This document shows positions 4,125 to 5,432 of a stretch of DNA of 5,432 nt, in pieces. The position numbers and the translations under genes were made by a program. The notes under the pieces are model-generated. The model saw only the letters and a program-made list of their open reading frames with translations. It had not been told where the DNA came from and made no database searches. The DNA comes from JBGOTP01 sp041476545 (GTDB taxonomy: Bacteria; Acidobacteriota; Vicinamibacteria; Vicinamibacterales; CAVVIG01). The first letter of the stretch is position 1, and every line of letters begins with the position of its first letter. The stretch spans positions 1 through 5,432 of the forward strand of contig JBGOTP010000345.1 of NCBI GenBank assembly GCA_041476545.1. Reading direction: 5' to 3'.

Positions 4125-5221
4125 CGGCCGCACACCTGTTCGCGACAGACACCGACAGATGGTCGGCGGTCGTAATCCGTGACGGCGCCGCCGACAAGAC
4201 ATTCCGCTACTCGGTGCGAACGACAGGCGTGTACTGCAGGCCGTCGTGCGCGGCCCGTCTCCCGAGGCGGGAGAACGTCGCCTTTCACCTCACCTCAGCC
4301 GACGCCGAGGCGGCGGGATTCCGCCCTTGCAAACGATGCCGGCCGAATGAAGCGTCAATGACCGAGCGGCGGGCGGCGGCCAGCGTCCGCGCGTGTCGAC
4401 TGATCGAGCACGCAGACGCTGCGACGGGAATTGGGATGGACGCCGTGGCGGCCGCGGTGGGCATGAGCCGTTTTCATTTTCAGCGCGTGTTCAAGGCCAC
4501 AACAGGGTTGACGCCGAGAGCGTATGCGGCCGCTCTCCGAGCTGGTCGCGTTCGCGGCGCGCTCACGAGCCGGGCGGACGTGACGGACGCGATCTACGAG
4601 GCTGGCTTCAACTCCAGCGCGCGCTTTTACGCCACGTCCTCAAAGATGCTCGGGATGACGCCGACCGAGTTCCGCGCCGGAGGGACCGGGGCAACGATTC
4701 GGTTCGCCGCCGGTGAGTGCTCGCTTGGATCGGTCCTCGTCGCCGCGAGCGAGAAAGGCGTGTGCGCCATTCTTCTCGGCGACGATCCGGATGCCCTCGC
4801 GCGCGATCTTCAGGACAGCTTTCCGCGGGCGAATCTGGTGGGCGGCGATGCGGGGTTCGAGCAATGGGTGGCGAAGGTCGTCGGCCTTGTCGAAGCGCCG
4901 GGTCTGGGGCTCGATCTTCCGCTGGATCTGCGTGGGACCGTCTTCCAGCAGCGAGTCTGGCTGGCGCTGTCCGAGATCCCGGCCGGATCGACAGTGAGCT
5001 ACGCGCACATCGCGCGCACGATTGGCGCGCCGGCATCCGCGCGCGCGGTGGCACGGGCATGCGCGGCAAATCCGCTGGCCGTGGCGATTCCGTGTCACCG
5101 TGTCGTGCGCACGACCGGAGCCATGTCGGGCTATCGATGGGGAGTGGAACGGAAGCGTGCGCTGCTCGAACGCGAGCAGCCGCGTCAGCCTCCGGGATTC
5201 CCCGCCACCCCGGTCGAATGA
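4109..5221 (+). CDS. ada: Bifunctional Ada: methylphosphotriester and O6-methylguanine DNA methyltransferase/regulator
   Basis: A full-length Ada of 370 residues (E. coli Ada has 354). It repairs alkylated DNA by irreversible methyl transfer to its own cysteines and, once methylated, activates adaptive-response genes. The N-terminal zinc domain has Cys43 (methyl acceptor), Cys47, Cys74 and Cys77 in GVYCRPSC and FRPCKRC. An AraC-type region (about 85-190) carries two helix-turn-helix units (around 109-125 and 157-175). The C-terminal MGMT domain (about 196-357) has RGTVFQQRVW, the finger Arg312, Asn321, the acceptor Cys329 in IPCHRVV, His330 and Glu356, all at the family spacing, plus GYRWGVERK. 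All catalytic residues are present, so both activities should be intact. No other methylation-repair gene is in view. ATG 4109 is the only sensible start, but lacks a Shine-Dalgarno. The gene is divergent from the aminotransferase, with no evident functional link. Confidence 0.96.
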   Translation: MEDLPTAAHLFATDTDRWSAVVIRDGAADKTFRYSVRTTGVYCRPSCAARLPRRENVAFHLTSADAEAAGFRPCKRCRPNEASMTERRAAASVRACRLIEHADAATGIGMDAVAAAVGMSRFHFQRVFKATTGLTPRAYAAALRAGRVRGALTSRADVTDAIYEAGFNSSARFYATSSKMLGMTPTEFRAGGTGATIRFAAGECSLGSVLVAASEKGVCAILLGDDPDALARDLQDSFPRANLVGGDAGFEQWVAKVVGLVEAPGLGLDLPLDLRGTVFQQRVWLALSEIPAGSTVSYAHIARTIGAPASARAVARACAANPLAVAIPCHRVVRTTGAMSGYRWGVERKRALLEREQPRQPPGFPATPVE

Positions 5222-5432
5222 ATCGATGGTGCCGACGTGTCGGTATGGTAACGACGCTTGCACTTTTCTTCGCAAACCCGCATGGCACGCGCGGCCGCGA
5301 TTCCGGCCCGCGACGTGCTGGCCGCGAACGCCTCATCCCCTCGGCAGGTCACCTCGTGTCCCGGCGTGCGCGCTGCTGCACACCCGCAATCGCTAAGCGC
5401 TAGACACGCGGCCGCTTACTGAGTTCCGCCGC
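5222..5432. other. Region after ada without a supported gene
   Basis: No convincing coding region is seen in these 211 bases. A 61-residue plus-strand frame (5218-5403) overlaps the ada stop by ATGA but becomes Arg-rich and lacks family features. A weak stem (CCGA/TCGG, 5232-5243, extendable with G-U pairs) follows ada without a T-run, so it is not a good terminator. At the right edge a minus-strand frame could end at a TAG (5400-5402) after ten codons, too short to judge. Confidence 0.5.

Noticed and set aside
5229..5246. Stem-loop after ada as a terminator
   Set aside because: Only four Watson-Crick pairs around CGTG plus A-U and G-U extensions, and no T-run follows.
4608..5336. 242-residue minus-strand open frame
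   Set aside because: Arg/Ser/Pro-rich shadow of ada; no motifs.
5218..5403. 61-residue plus-strand frame overlapping the ada stop by ATGA, beginning MNRWCRRVGMVTTLALFF
   Set aside because: The start resembles a hydrophobic N-terminus and the overlap suggests coupling, but there is no ribosome site, the rest is Arg-rich and the frame continues a shadow frame of ada. Homologues would be needed to revive it.
5400..5432. C-terminal ten codons (AAELSKRPRV, then TAG) of a minus-strand gene entering from the right
   Set aside because: Plausible tail, but too short to distinguish from a chance frame.

Overview
The window comes from a GC-rich bacterial chromosome. Every large gene has a strong G/C preference at third codon positions, and GTG (perhaps also TTG) starts are used. 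The gene content (a TldD-type protease, a Tat-exported dienelactone-hydrolase-like protein, a MocR/LysN-class aminotransferase, an Ada-type DNA repair regulator) is chromosomal housekeeping or accessory metabolism. I see no phage, plasmid, transposase or CRISPR signature. The intergenic repeat built from CGGAG units recalls repeats I associate with soil Acidobacteriota, but that is an impression, not evidence, and the phylum remains open.

Left part (1-2286, all minus strand): reading right to left there is a small heptad-repeat coiled-coil protein (2286-2023), a Tat-signal dienelactone hydrolase family protein (1927-1037), and, 10 bases after its stop, a TldD/PmbA-family metallopeptidase that starts with GTG at 1026 and runs off the left edge. 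The last two look like one transcription unit.

Middle (2287-2667): a 381-base divergent intergenic region with a very high density of structure. It holds a 14-bp perfect palindrome, a 123-base nested inverted repeat made of CGGAG-type units, a cluster of TGTC/GACA half-sites at roughly helical spacing, and an 8-bp hairpin placed just before a Shine-Dalgarno sequence. It leads into a 77-residue Cys/His-containing small protein (2668-2901, plus).

Right part: that small gene converges on a PLP-dependent aminotransferase (minus strand, stop at 2898). Their two stop codons share a single CTAG. The aminotransferase is divergent from, and possibly overlaps the start of, a full-length bifunctional Ada protein (4109-5221, plus). 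Ada has both methyl-acceptor cysteines, an AraC-type DNA-binding region and a plausible leaderless promoter. The last 211 bases hold no gene I can support.

I do not see a clear new multi-gene system. The most unusual material is the structured intergenic block at 2287-2667 and the arrangement of starts at the aminotransferase/ada junction.
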